From Candidatus Rokuibacteriota bacterium (GTDB lineage: Bacteria > Methylomirabilota > Methylomirabilia > Rokubacteriales > CSP1-6): DNA of 33,299 nucleotides. The notes under the pieces are model-generated. The model saw only the letters and a list, made by a program, of their open reading frames with translations, made no database searches and was not told the DNA's origin. The DNA is taken from the NCBI GenBank assembly GCA_016209385.1, contig JACQWB010000125.1, positions 1-33,299 on the forward strand, written 5' to 3'. Of the stretch, positions 6,281 to 14,589 are shown piece by piece (within the stretch, counting starts at the first letter, position 1; the number at the start of each line of letters is the position of its first letter). Both the position numbers and the translations under genes were made by a program.

Positions 6281-6958
6281 ATGCGTGGGATAGGCGCGAT
6301 CATCTTCGACATGGATGGGGTCCTCGTCGATTCCGAGCCGCTGAACTTCGAGGCCCTCCGTCTGGTGTTGGCGCGGTACGGGATCGCCTATAGCGAGGCC
6401 GACAATGCGCCGTTTGTCGGCGTAACCGACCGGGAGCACTTCCGAGCCCTGAGGGCGCGGTACGGGCTGGAGCCGCTCGAGAGCGAACTGATGCGCGGAT
6501 ACACGGAGCTCTTGGTCCGGTTGATCCAGGACGGTACGAGGCCCATGCCAGGGGTTCCCGGCGTGCTCCAGCAACTGCGGGAGGCCGGCTACCGCCTAGC
6601 GGTCGCGTCCTCGGCAGCCCCCCAGGTCATCGCGGCCACGCTCGAAGCCCTCCGCATCGCCGGGCTCTTCGAGGCGGTCGTCTCGGGGCTCGAGGTGGAC
6701 CGGGGGAAGCCCGCGCCGGATGTGTTTCTCGAGACCGCGCAGCGCCTCGGCCTCCCGCCGCGCGCCTGCCTCGTCGTCGAGGACTCGCGAAACGGCATGC
6801 TGGCGGCCAAGGCCGCCGGGATGCCATGCGTCGCGATCCCGTGCCCGGCGACGCGCCACCAGGATTTCAGCGAGGCTCATGTCCGCCTCGCCGAGCTTGC
6901 GGCTCTCCCCGCGCTGATGGCGGAGGCCGGGCGCGCGAGAAAGGGGACTCTCCGATGA
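6281..6958 (+). CDS. HAD-superfamily phosphatase, beta-phosphoglucomutase-like
   Basis: A 225-aa HAD hydrolase of subfamily IA. Motif I is FDMDGVLVDSEPL near the N-terminus, with both Asp residues; the second makes it a phosphatase or phosphomutase type. Motif II is AVASSAAP (the Ser), motif III the Lys in DRGKPAPDVF, and motif IV VVEDSRNGMLAAKAAG. A helical cap lies between motifs I and II, as in PGMB, Gph and related sugar-phosphate phosphatases. The substrate is not predictable. It starts 128 nt after the dehydrogenase and ends next to a seven-codon remnant of another gene. Confidence 0.9.
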   Translation: MRGIGAIIFDMDGVLVDSEPLNFEALRLVLARYGIAYSEADNAPFVGVTDREHFRALRARYGLEPLESELMRGYTELLVRLIQDGTRPMPGVPGVLQQLREAGYRLAVASSAAPQVIAATLEALRIAGLFEAVVSGLEVDRGKPAPDVFLETAQRLGLPPRACLVVEDSRNGMLAAKAAGMPCVAIPCPATRHQDFSEAHVRLAELAALPALMAEAGRARKGTLR

Positions 6959-6978
6959 AGTTCGGGCTCTTCTTCTAG
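6955..6978 (+). pseudogene. Seven-codon remnant resembling the start of a luciferase-like monooxygenase
   Basis: ATG 6955 reads MKFGLFF and stops at TAG 6976-6978. MKFGLFF or MKFGLFY is a very common N-terminus of LLM-class flavin monooxygenases, and the ATGA overlap with the phosphatase stop (6956-6958) is a normal operon junction. The TAG shares the bases CTAG with the stop of the converging minus-strand gene, so the rest of the gene was probably removed by a deletion or rearrangement exactly here. It is too short for proof. Confidence 0.4.
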
Positions 6979-7547
6979 GACGCGGTCCGAAGCAGCTTCG
7001 CGCGTAGATCGTGTACCTGCTGGTGGAAGGGGACGCCGCGGGGCGCGGTCATGGGGGTCTGTTCTGCCAGCGTGGTGTGAAGCTCCACGAGCACCGGGCC
7101 CGGCTCGGAGAGGAGCTGCGGCAGGCGGCGGCGCAGGTCCCCAGGGTTGTCGATCGCGCAGGCGTTCCGGTAGCCGGCCCCCTTCGCCATCGTCACGAAG
7201 TCCACGGTGAGTCCGCCCGGAATCGCCTGACTGCCGGAAGTGTGGTAGACGCCGTTTTTGAAGACGAGGTGCGTCAGGTTGCGCGGCGCGGCCGCGGCGA
7301 TGGTGGCGAGAGAGCCGAGCTGCATGAGAAGCGATCCGTCTCCGTCGAACACGATCACGCGGCGCTCGGGCCGCGCGAGCGCCAGGCCCAGCCCGAGGGC
7401 CGAGGCGCCGCCCATGAAGCCGACGCAGGTCACGGAGAGGTCGTCCGGGGCGATCACCCGCCACGCCGGCGCGGTGGTCATGGTGGGAACGCAGATCGCG
7501 TCGCCACGGGCGGCGGCGATGGCGCGCAGCACGTCCTCGGGCTTCAT
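6975..7547 (-). CDS. TPP-dependent decarboxylase, beta (pyrophosphate-binding) subunit
   Basis: A 190-aa protein equal to the C-terminal TPP-binding domain of 2-oxoacid decarboxylases. It has the TPP signature: GDGS (in VFDGDGSLLMQLG), then about 27 residues later N in VFKNGVYHTSGSQ. Size and gene split match ComE-like sulfopyruvate decarboxylase or phosphonopyruvate decarboxylase beta subunits. It acts with the alpha subunit encoded 5 nt upstream on the same strand to decarboxylate a 2-oxoacid in the cytosol; substrate unknown. ATG 7547 is chosen because earlier in-frame codons overlap the alpha-subunit gene. The stop shares CTAG with the remnant on the other strand. Confidence 0.85.
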   Translation of the reverse strand: MKPEDVLRAIAAARGDAICVPTMTTAPAWRVIAPDDLSVTCVGFMGGASALGLGLALARPERRVIVFDGDGSLLMQLGSLATIAAAAPRNLTHLVFKNGVYHTSGSQAIPGGLTVDFVTMAKGAGYRNACAIDNPGDLRRRLPQLLSEPGPVLVELHTTLAEQTPMTAPRGVPFHQQVHDLRAKLLRTAS

Positions 7548-7552
7548 CGCTC

Positions 7553-8107
7553 CTAGATTGTCTCCAGACCGACGAGGACGGCCGCCGGGCCCCGTCGCTC
7601 GCGGCTGAGCTTGTAGTACTCGCCGATCAGGCGGAGGTCCTCCGGACCCTCGAGCCGCGCGTGCGGGACACCGAAGGTGTCGAGCAGCGGCTCGCAGTAG
7701 CGGACCATGGAATGGCGGGACTCGGACGGGTCCCGGTCCCTCTCGCGGTGGAGCAGGCCGATCATGTAGAAGATGGGCACACGACCGTCGATCGCCACGC
7801 CACGGAGCGTGTTGACCGAGGCATAGAGACCGGCGTGCTGGATCATCACCACGCACGGCTCATCGCCGATGTAGAGGCCAGCGGCGATTGCGTTGGCCTC
7901 GTCCTCCGTGGCGCAGGTCAGGACCCGGATCGACGGCTCCTTCTCGAGGGCGGCCAACACCGTCCGCTGGTGCGTGTCCGGCACGCTCAGGATCCAACCG
8001 AGATGGTCGGATCTGTCCTCACGCCCCGTCGCAGACGCCGAGCGCGCCTCGCGGAAGACCTCCTTGAGCGTGTCGATGATCAGCGATGCGGGGATCGATT
8101 CGGGCAC
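7553..8107 (-). CDS. TPP-dependent decarboxylase, alpha (PYR) subunit
   Basis: A 184-aa protein equal to the N-terminal pyrimidine-binding domain of TPP decarboxylases, resembling ComD/sulfopyruvate decarboxylase alpha subunits. It shows CATEDEANAIAAGLYIG, where the Glu activates the TPP aminopyrimidine, and VVMIQHAGLYASVNTLRG. The active site forms between this and the beta subunit encoded 5 nt downstream. The start is GTG 8107, four nt after a strong GGGAGG (8112-8117); TTG 8125 is an in-frame alternative without such a site. A strong hairpin lies about 20 nt upstream of the start and matches the leader of the selenoprotein gene at 14790. Confidence 0.85.
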   Translation of the reverse strand: MPESIPASLIIDTLKEVFREARSASATGREDRSDHLGWILSVPDTHQRTVLAALEKEPSIRVLTCATEDEANAIAAGLYIGDEPCVVMIQHAGLYASVNTLRGVAIDGRVPIFYMIGLLHRERDRDPSESRHSMVRYCEPLLDTFGVPHARLEGPEDLRLIGEYYKLSRERRGPAAVLVGLETI

Positions 8108-8111
8108 GAAA

Positions 8112-8151
8112 CCTCCCTTCGACAATCGGAGGGGGCCTCGACGGCCCCCTC
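8112..8151 (-). promoter_or_regulatory. Leader hairpin plus Shine-Dalgarno, copy A
   Basis: In mRNA sense, arm GAGGGGGCC (8151-8143), loop GTCGA, arm GGCCCCCTC (8137-8129), then CGATTGTCGAA and GGGAGG (8117-8112). The second arm contains CCCTCC, complementary to the ribosome site downstream, so two exclusive pairings are possible. Copy B is at 14745-14784. It could be a translational switch, an upstream terminator or a protein site. Confidence 0.6.
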
Positions 8152-8335
8152 TGAGAGATCATAGGGGGGCGCCGCGGCCTCGTCAAGCTCCGCCGCGGGT
8201 GGCATGCCGCCGTGTCGTGTCAACGCGCAGCGGGGGAACGGTGTAGACTGGGCCCACCCACGCAGACCCTGGAGACCGGGCCCTCGCCAGCGCCGAGGGG
8301 CGGGAGCCGGTCTTCGAATGAAGCGAGGCACGACG

Positions 8336-9316
8336 ATGGCTCTCCGCACGCCGCTCTGTGACCTGCTCGGGATCCGCTACCCGATCTGCCAGGCCGGGAT
8401 GGGCTACGTGGCGCGCTCGGAGCTGGCCGCCGCAGTGTCCGAGGCCGGTGGCCTCGGCGTCCTGGCGGCCGCCCACAACACGCCGGCTGAACTCCGCGCC
8501 GAGATCCGCCGGGTGCGCGACGGGACCGATAAGCCCTTTGGCGTAGACATCCTGTTCGCGAGCGTGCGCGTTGCCGGCGCCGAGGCGGAGCGCTTCACCG
8601 ACGCGGTGAAGGGCTGGGTGGACGTCACGCTCGAAGAGCGCGTGCCCGTCCTGATCGCGGGCCTGGGAACCCCCGGGCCCGTGACGGCTGAGGCTCACCG
8701 CCTCGGGATCAAGGTGATGGCGCTCTGCGGGAACGTAAAGCAAGCGCGCGACCATGCCGCGAACGGGGTCGACGTCGTGATCGCCCAGGGCCACGAGGCG
8801 GGCGGGCACACGGGTCGGATCGCGGGCCTGGTGCTGATCCCGGCGGTCGTCGACGCGGTGGCGCCGACCCCGGTGGTGGCAGCCGGCGGGATCGCCGACG
8901 GGCGCGGGCTCCTGGCGGCGCTCGCCCTCGGCGCGGTCGGCATCTGGATCGGGACGCGCTTCATCGCCACGGCCGAGGCCTACTGCCACGCCAACTACAA
9001 GGCGAAGATCGTCGCCATCGACGAGGAGGGGACCGTCGTCACGCGTGCGGCCACCGGCAAGCCGTGCCGGCTCATCCGGAACAACTTCACGCGCGAGTGG
9101 GAGAAGCGCGAGGCCGAGATCCAGCCGTTCCCGATCCAGGCGGAGCGCGTCGGCCGTCCGGCCGCCCTCCGCGCGCGCGAGGTCGGCGACATCGAGAACG
9201 GCAACGCCCCCTGCGGCCAGAGCGCGGGGCTGATCAGGGAGATCAGGCCGGCACGCGCGGTGATCGAGTCGCTGGTCTCCGAGGCCGAAGCTGTACTGGC
9301 GCGCCTGGGCGGCTGA
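8336..9316 (+). CDS. Nitronate monooxygenase / enoyl-reductase-like FMN protein
   Basis: A 326-aa TIM-barrel FMN enzyme of the nitronate monooxygenase (2-nitropropane dioxygenase) family, which oxidises nitronates to carbonyl compounds and nitrite. Seen are the N-terminal YPICQAGMGYVA, PFGVDILFA, the QGHEAGGHTG loop near the flavin, and the phosphate-binding VVAAGGIADGRG followed by GAVGIWIGTRFIAT. Length is normal. ATG 8336 has GAGG eight nt upstream; ATG 8318 is in frame and possible. It is a stand-alone gene with a 228-nt gap to the divergent decarboxylase operon. Its family also supplied the fragment inside the cassette ORF at 1782-2198, although that fragment comes from a different subfamily sequence. 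Confidence 0.88.
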   Translation: MALRTPLCDLLGIRYPICQAGMGYVARSELAAAVSEAGGLGVLAAAHNTPAELRAEIRRVRDGTDKPFGVDILFASVRVAGAEAERFTDAVKGWVDVTLEERVPVLIAGLGTPGPVTAEAHRLGIKVMALCGNVKQARDHAANGVDVVIAQGHEAGGHTGRIAGLVLIPAVVDAVAPTPVVAAGGIADGRGLLAALALGAVGIWIGTRFIATAEAYCHANYKAKIVAIDEEGTVVTRAATGKPCRLIRNNFTREWEKREAEIQPFPIQAERVGRPAALRAREVGDIENGNAPCGQSAGLIREIRPARAVIESLVSEAEAVLARLGG

Positions 9317-9331
9317 CGGGCGCGAGTGCTC

Positions 9332-9934
9332 TCAGAGCCCCGCGCGGCCCTCGATACGCGCCTTCAGCGCCTTGACCGTTTCCACGGCGCCATCCCGCCC
9401 GGCCCGCGCCAGCAGGAACGCCGGGAGCGTCGTTCGCCCGCCCATCGCGTAGGTGACCAGCGCCCCGTCTTCCCACTCGTCCACCTTCCAGTAGCCCCAG
9501 TGGTCACGGAAGAGGTCGTTGTCGCGGCTCTGGTCGAGCTCCCAGCGGAGGAGATGGGCCTCGGCATCGGCGTAGTTGTTCAGGAAGAAGCGGAAGGAAA
9601 ACGGTCCCACCGCAACATGGTAGCTCACCAGCGTGCGGCCGGCGGAGCGCTCGATCACACGCGTTTCCTTCACGCGGGGGAAGAGCCCGGCGTGGCCGGA
9701 GAAGTCGAGGAGCGTGTCCCAGACGGTTTCGGGCTCGCTCTGGAGGTAGGCGAGCGCGGTCCCCCCCATGCCGACGCTCCCGTTGCGGCCCACGGGAACC
9801 TCGGCCCGGAACAGGATCGCCCCCGCTTTCAGAGCCGTGAGGTCGGTGTGGGAGAGGGAAGGACGCGCGGCAACTTCGCGCGCGTCGCCGATGGCCAGGA
9901 ACAGCAGGAGGGATGCAATCGCAAGACGAATCAC
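9332..9934 (-). CDS. Exported SRPBCC/START-like protein
   Basis: A 200-aa protein with an N-terminal signal peptide (IRLAIASLLLFLAIGDAREVAA) and then an SRPBCC (polyketide cyclase/START-like) fold. The middle has AYLQSEPETVWDTLLDFSGH, the first helix-grip segment, and later SYHVAVGPFSFRFFLNNY and GYWKVDEWEDGALVTYAM. Such domains bind hydrophobic ligands; an exported form suggests a lipid or sterol-like ligand outside the cytoplasm, which is inference. The start is GTG 9934, placed because AAGGAGG precedes it at the right distance; ATG 9982 would add a non-signal-like stretch. It converges on the nitronate monooxygenase gene with a 15-nt gap. Confidence 0.8.
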   Translation of the reverse strand: MIRLAIASLLLFLAIGDAREVAARPSLSHTDLTALKAGAILFRAEVPVGRNGSVGMGGTALAYLQSEPETVWDTLLDFSGHAGLFPRVKETRVIERSAGRTLVSYHVAVGPFSFRFFLNNYADAEAHLLRWELDQSRDNDLFRDHWGYWKVDEWEDGALVTYAMGGRTTLPAFLLARAGRDGAVETVKALKARIEGRAGL

Positions 9935-10057
9935 CGAGAGTCCTCCTTCACGGGAATGAGCACAACGCGCGGAGTTTCTCATATCTCACACCGGAAGTAA
10001 AGCGGAAACGCCCTGACGCGGAGCGCGGGCGGGCCGACCACGCTCGTCCCCTCGTGA

Positions 10058-10075
10058 TATAATCGGGTGAACCCG
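10058..10075 (+). promoter_or_regulatory. glc operon -10 box with adjacent palindrome
   Basis: A perfect TATAAT (10058-10063) is followed directly by the perfect inverted repeat CGGGT-GA-ACCCG (10064-10075), which would cover the transcription start. No strong -35 is seen (GAC-containing match near 10034-10039). The palindrome could be an operator; GntR-type regulators commonly control glycolate genes, but the regulator is not in the window. Confidence 0.5.
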
Positions 10076-10093
10076 CTCTGGAAGGAGGCAGGC

Positions 10094-11566
10094 ATGGCCA
10101 CCCTGACCGAGTCCAGGAAGAAAGCCCTCCGTCGCGAGCTGGAAGGGATCGTCGGCAAAGCTGCGGTGCTGTCAGACCCCGACGAGCTGCTCGTCTACGA
10201 GTCCGACGGCCTCACCCTCTTCCGCGCGTTGGCCGACTTCGTCGTGTTCCCGACGTCGGCCGAGCAGGTCTCGGCCATCGTCAAGCTCGCTGACCGGGAG
10301 GGGATTCCCTTCGTCGCGCGGGGCGCCGGCACGGGGCTCTCGGGCGGGTGCCTGCCGAGCGAGGGCGGTCTGGTCATCTCGCTGATGCGGATGAACCGGG
10401 TCCTCGAGGTCGACTACGACAACCAGGTGGCCGTGGTGGAGCCGGGGCTGGTGAACCTCCACCTCTCCTGGGCGGTGGGCCCGCGCGGCTACTACTACGC
10501 GCCGGATCCCTCGAGCCAGCAGGCGTGCACGCTCGGCGGCAACATCGCGAACAACTCCGGCGGTCCCCACACGCTCAAGTACGGCGTCACCACGAACCAC
10601 GTCCTGGGGCTCGAGGTGGTGCTGCCGGACGGCGAGCTTGTCTGGCTCGGCGGCAAGACGCGCGACCCGCAGGGGTACGACCTGGTGGGCCTCTTCGTCG
10701 GCTCCGAAGGCACCTTCGGGATCGCGACGAAGATCGTGGTCCGGATCCTCAAGAAGCCCCAGGCGGTGAAGACGGTCCTCGCCATCTTCGACGAGATCGA
10801 CCGGGCCTCGGAGGCGGTCTCGGCGATCATCGCCCGCGGCCTCGTGCCGGCGGCGCTGGAGATGATCGACCAGGTGACGATCCAGGCCGTCGAGGACGCC
10901 TTCGGCTGCGGCTATCCGCGGGACGCCGCCGCGGCCCTCCTCATCGAGCTCGACGGCCTCGCCGTCGGGATGGAGGCGCAGGTGGAGCGCGTCATCGCCG
11001 CGTGCCGTGAGTGCGGGGCGCGGGAGGTGCGGCTCGCGAAGGACGAGGCCGAACGTCAGCTCCTCTGGAAGGGACGGAAGTCCGCCTTCGGCGCCTACGG
11101 CCGTATCTCGCCCGCCTACATGGTCATGGACGGCGTCATCCCGCGGACGCGGCTCCCGTATGTCCTCCGGCGTGTGAATGAGATCGTGGCGACCCACAAC
11201 CTCCGCGTCGGCAACGTGTTCCACGCCGGCGACGGCAACCTCCACCCCAACATCCTCTACGATCCGCGACGGCCGGGGGAGGAGGAGCGCGTGGTGCAGG
11301 CCGGCGCCGAGATCCTGAAGGTCTGCGCGGAGGTCGGCGGATCCATCTCGGGCGAGCACGGGATCGGCCTCGAGAAGATGGACTACATGCCGTTCATCTT
11401 CTCGCCGGCGGACCTGACCACGATGCACCGGGTGAAGGAAGCCTTCAACCCCCGCGGGCTCTGCAACCCGGGGAAGATCTTTCCGACGCGCAAGTCGTGC
11501 GTGGAGGTCGGGCCCGCCTACCGGCCCCACGCCATCGAAGAGAAAGGGCTCGCCCAGCGTTTCTGA
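10094..11566 (+). CDS. glcD: Glycolate/D-lactate oxidase subunit GlcD (FAD-linked)
   Basis: A 490-aa FAD_binding_4 oxidase. The PP-loop region has PFVARGAGTGLSGGCLP, and LGGNIANNSGGPHTLKYGVT contacts the FAD pyrophosphate. The C-terminal domain has NVFHAGDGNLHPN and GGSISGEHGIG, conserved in GlcD and D-2-hydroxyacid dehydrogenases, where histidines line the active site. It oxidises 2-hydroxyacids such as glycolate or D-lactate and passes electrons through GlcF. ATG 10094 follows AAGGAGG. It is first in a four-gene operon: glcE starts 36 nt later, then glcF and a Rieske protein. The substrate could be another 2-hydroxyacid. Confidence 0.93.
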   Translation: MATLTESRKKALRRELEGIVGKAAVLSDPDELLVYESDGLTLFRALADFVVFPTSAEQVSAIVKLADREGIPFVARGAGTGLSGGCLPSEGGLVISLMRMNRVLEVDYDNQVAVVEPGLVNLHLSWAVGPRGYYYAPDPSSQQACTLGGNIANNSGGPHTLKYGVTTNHVLGLEVVLPDGELVWLGGKTRDPQGYDLVGLFVGSEGTFGIATKIVVRILKKPQAVKTVLAIFDEIDRASEAVSAIIARGLVPAALEMIDQVTIQAVEDAFGCGYPRDAAAALLIELDGLAVGMEAQVERVIAACRECGAREVRLAKDEAERQLLWKGRKSAFGAYGRISPAYMVMDGVIPRTRLPYVLRRVNEIVATHNLRVGNVFHAGDGNLHPNILYDPRRPGEEERVVQAGAEILKVCAEVGGSISGEHGIGLEKMDYMPFIFSPADLTTMHRVKEAFNPRGLCNPGKIFPTRKSCVEVGPAYRPHAIEEKGLAQRF

Positions 11567-11602
11567 TGGCTGTGACGGCGAGCCCCGAGCCATCCGATCA
11601 GC

Positions 11603-12937
11603 GTGAACCCTGAGCTGCTCGAGAAAATCCGAGGCCTCGTCGGCCCTGAGCACTTCCTGACCGGCGTCGAGCTGTCGCCGTATGTCCTCGAAGGCCGGAC
11701 GCCCGACGCGGCGGTCTTCCCGGGCTCGATCGAGGAGATCAGCGCCATCCTCGCGCTCGCCTCCGAGGCCGAGGTCCCCGTGACGCCCTGGGGCGGCGGC
11801 ACGAAGATGGCCATCGGCTCGCCCCCGACGCGGGTCGGGCTGGTGCTCGGTCTCAAGCGCCTCGGGCGCCTGATCGAGCACGAGCCCGGCGACCTCACCG
11901 CCACGGTACAGGCCGGCATGTCCCTGGGCGCGTTCCAGGCCGAGGTCGGGCGGCGGGGGCAGTGGCTCTCGCTGGACCCCGGGTTCGCCGAGCAGGCAAC
12001 GCTCGGCGGGATCCTGGCCACCAATGCCTCGGGGCCGCGCCGCCACCTCTACGGCACCGCTCGCGACCTCCTCATCGGCGTGACCGTGGTCGCGGCCGAC
12101 GGCTCCGTCGTCAGGGGCGGCGGGAAGGTTGTGAAGAACGTGGCGGGCTACGACCTCCCCAAGCTCTACATCGGGTCGTTTGGAACCCTCGGAGTCATCG
12201 TAGAGGCGACCTTCAAGCTCAGGCCGCTCCCGGATGTGGACCGCTGCTTCCTGGCGCGCTTCGGCGGGCTCAAGGAGTGCGGGCTGGCGCTCAAGGAGCT
12301 TCTCACCTCCGACCTGATCCCCTCGGCGGTGGAGCTGCTGGACTCCGAGGCCGCCCGCGGCGCGGGGCTGGTCGCGGGGACGGACGGCGGCGGGACGCTG
12401 CTGGTGGGGTTCGACGGGCTCGAGGCGCAGGTGGGCTGGCAGTGCGAGGAGGCGCGCCGGCTCTTCGAGGCGGTGGGCCTCGTCGAGCACCGCGTCCTGG
12501 ACGGGGCCGCGCGCGACCAGGCCTGGCGCGCGGCGAGCGAGCTGCCGCGGCGGGTCGTGGCCGAGGCCGCGGCCCAGATGAAGCTCGCGGTGCTGCCCGC
12601 GCACGTGACCGACGTCATCGAGCAGGCTGGTGGGGTCGCCCAGCGGCACAGCCTCGGGGCCGCTTTCGTCGCCCACGCCGGGATCGGGATCGCGCGGGGC
12701 GTCCTGACGGGGGGGCGGGACAGCGCAAGAGCGGTGGCGGACGTGCTCGGAGAATGGCGCGAGATCGCGAAGGCGGCCGGCGGCTCCGCTCTCGTCGAGT
12801 GGGCGCCCCTGGCGGTGAAAGAGGCGGCGGCCGTGTGGGACCCCCCGGGGCCCGCGTTCAGGATCATGCAGCGGATCAAGGCGCAGCTCGACCCGCGGGG
12901 CATTCTCAACCCGGGCCGCTTCGTCGGCGGCATCTGA
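11603..12937 (+). CDS. glcE: Glycolate oxidase subunit GlcE-like (FAD-linked)
   Basis: A 444-aa FAD-binding protein and partner of GlcD. FAD-binding elements are TPWGGGTKMAIGSPP and ATLGGILATNASGPRRHLYG, then GGKVVKNVAGYDLPKLYIGSFGTLG, a GlcE hallmark. At 444 aa it is longer than typical GlcE (about 350 aa), with a fuller C-terminal FAD-oxidase domain that ends in LDPRGILNPGRF, as in GlcD. It may therefore be a second catalytic subunit and not just a structural one. The start is GTG 11603, the first codon giving the conserved N-terminus; 9 nt separate its stop from glcF. Confidence 0.88.
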   Translation: MNPELLEKIRGLVGPEHFLTGVELSPYVLEGRTPDAAVFPGSIEEISAILALASEAEVPVTPWGGGTKMAIGSPPTRVGLVLGLKRLGRLIEHEPGDLTATVQAGMSLGAFQAEVGRRGQWLSLDPGFAEQATLGGILATNASGPRRHLYGTARDLLIGVTVVAADGSVVRGGGKVVKNVAGYDLPKLYIGSFGTLGVIVEATFKLRPLPDVDRCFLARFGGLKECGLALKELLTSDLIPSAVELLDSEAARGAGLVAGTDGGGTLLVGFDGLEAQVGWQCEEARRLFEAVGLVEHRVLDGAARDQAWRAASELPRRVVAEAAAQMKLAVLPAHVTDVIEQAGGVAQRHSLGAAFVAHAGIGIARGVLTGGRDSARAVADVLGEWREIAKAAGGSALVEWAPLAVKEAAAVWDPPGPAFRIMQRIKAQLDPRGILNPGRFVGGI

Positions 12938-12946
12938 GGACGCCCC

Positions 12947-14281
12947 ATGGCCCACGGAGTCGCGACCGAACCCGTCCAGCTCGGCGCCGCCGGGTCGCTC
13001 CAGCTCCACGGGCTCGACGTGGACGGCGTCAACAAGTGCGTTCACTGCGGGCTCTGCCTCGCGTACTGTCCGACCTTCGCCGAGCTCGGCACCGAGATGG
13101 ACTCGCCCCGGGGCCGGATCTTCCTGGTCAAGTCACTGGCCGAGGGGCGGATCGCGCTCACCGAGTCGGTGGTGAGCCACCTCTCGCTCTGCCTCGACTG
13201 CCGCGCCTGCGAGACCGTGTGCCCCGCGGGGGTCCCGTACGGCCAGCTCATCGAGGCCGCCAAGGCCGAGATCGAGCGTCAGCGGCCGGGGGGTCCGTTG
13301 CGGCGCCTCTTCCGCTGGGTCAACTTTGCCCTGCTCCTCCCCCGTCCCGGAATGCTCGGCCTCGCGGCCTCGCTCCTTCGCCTCTATCAGCGGAGCGGGC
13401 TCCAGGCCCTGGCGCGCGCGAGCGGGCTGGTCCGGCTGCTCCCGGGGACGCTCTCGGCGTGGGAGGCCCTGCTTCCCGAAGTCCCGCCGGCCTCCGAGCG
13501 GCCGCCGCTGCCCGAGCTTGTTCCCGGCGAGGGCGTGCGCCGGGCGCGGGTGGCGCTCCTGACCGGGTGCGTTCAGCAGGTGATCTTCGGCCCTCACAAC
13601 CGGGCCACGGCGCGGATCCTGGCTCTCAACGGGGCGGAGGTCGTGGTGCCGCGCGGCCAGGGCTGCTGCGGAGCGCTTCACGCCCACGCGGGGGATCACG
13701 CCCGGGCCCAGGAGCTGGCGCGGCGGGCGATCGAAGCCTTCGAGGCGACGGGCGTGGACGCCGTGGTGGTCAACAGCTCGGGCTGCGGCGCTCACATGAA
13801 GGGCTACTGGCACCTCTTGAAGGACGATGCGGTCTACGCCGGGCGGGCGCGGGCGCTTTCCTCAAAGGTCCGGGACATCGCCGAGTTCCTGGCCGAGGAG
13901 CCGCTCCGCGGGCCGCTCGCCTCCGTGCCGCTCACCGTGACCTACCACGACCCGTGCCATGTGGTCCACGGGCAGAAGATCCGGAGCCAGCCGCGGAAGC
14001 TTCTCGCCCAGCTCCCGGGGCTGAAGCTCGTCGAGCTGACGGAGGCCGACTGGTGCTGCGGGTCGGCCGGGATCTACAACCTCACCCAGCCCGAGATGGC
14101 GACGCGGCTTCAGGCGCGGAAGGTGGGAAACCTCCTCGCGACGGGTGCCGAGGCCGTGGTGACGGCGAACCCCGGGTGCATCATTCAGATCGTCCAGGGG
14201 CTCCGCGCCAAGGGCTCGCCGATGCGCGTCCTTCACCTCGTGGAGCTCCTCGACCGGGCATACGGGCGCCCGGAGCGATGA
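12947..14281 (+). CDS. glcF: Glycolate oxidase iron-sulfur subunit GlcF
   Basis: A 444-aa iron-sulfur protein. Two 4Fe-4S motifs lie at the N-terminus: CVHCGLCLAYCP and CLDCRACETVCP. Two cysteine-rich CCG domains follow, seen as GQGCCGALHAHAGDH and YHDPCHVVHGQ with DWCCGSAGIYN, as in GlcF, LutA and heterodisulfide reductase subunit D. It takes electrons from the flavin subunits and passes them to the quinone pool or a ferredoxin-like acceptor. The last codons overlap the Rieske gene (ATGA, 14278-14281), so the Rieske protein may be its electron partner. Confidence 0.93.
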   Translation: MAHGVATEPVQLGAAGSLQLHGLDVDGVNKCVHCGLCLAYCPTFAELGTEMDSPRGRIFLVKSLAEGRIALTESVVSHLSLCLDCRACETVCPAGVPYGQLIEAAKAEIERQRPGGPLRRLFRWVNFALLLPRPGMLGLAASLLRLYQRSGLQALARASGLVRLLPGTLSAWEALLPEVPPASERPPLPELVPGEGVRRARVALLTGCVQQVIFGPHNRATARILALNGAEVVVPRGQGCCGALHAHAGDHARAQELARRAIEAFEATGVDAVVVNSSGCGAHMKGYWHLLKDDAVYAGRARALSSKVRDIAEFLAEEPLRGPLASVPLTVTYHDPCHVVHGQKIRSQPRKLLAQLPGLKLVELTEADWCCGSAGIYNLTQPEMATRLQARKVGNLLATGAEAVVTANPGCIIQIVQGLRAKGSPMRVLHLVELLDRAYGRPER

Positions 14282-14589
14282 TGGCGCGCGTCAAGGCGGC
14301 CTCGCTCCACGAACTGCCGCCCGGGGCTTCCCTGGTCGTCCGCGTCAACGGCGAGAGCATCGCGCTCTTCAACGGCGGCGGCGAGATCGTGGCTCTCGGC
14401 AACGTCTGCCCCCACGCGGGAGAATCGCTGGGAGAGGGCACGGTGGAAGGCGACATCGTGATTTGCCCTGGCCACGGTTGGGAATACGACCTCCGCTCGG
14501 GAGCGTGCATGACGGTTCCGGGTGAGTCTGTCCCCCGTTTCCCCGTCACCGTCGAGGGGGACGCGATTCTGGTGGACCTCGGGGAGTGA
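14278..14589 (+). CDS. Rieske [2Fe-2S] ferredoxin-like protein
   Basis: A 103-aa soluble Rieske domain. The cluster motifs are CPHAGESLG (Cys-x-His) and CPGHGWEYDL (Cys-x-x-His), separated by the usual spacing, followed by the strand with VPRFPVTVEGDAILVDL. No signal peptide or membrane anchor is present, so it resembles the small ferredoxins of dioxygenase systems and not cytochrome bc1 subunits. Translation is coupled to glcF through an ATGA overlap; ATG 14281 is a second in-frame start. A Rieske protein attached to a glcDEF operon is not the standard E. coli arrangement and suggests an alternative electron route. Confidence 0.9.
   Translation: MMARVKAASLHELPPGASLVVRVNGESIALFNGGGEIVALGNVCPHAGESLGEGTVEGDIVICPGHGWEYDLRSGACMTVPGESVPRFPVTVEGDAILVDLGE

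Noticed and set aside
10172-13045. A 957-aa open frame on the minus strand opposite glcD, glcE and the start of glcF.
   Set aside because: Shadow of GC-rich genes: no recognisable domains, while the plus-strand frames carry clear conserved motifs. The same applies to the long plus frame at 11962 upstream of the Rieske domain and to the minus frame at 18408-20873.
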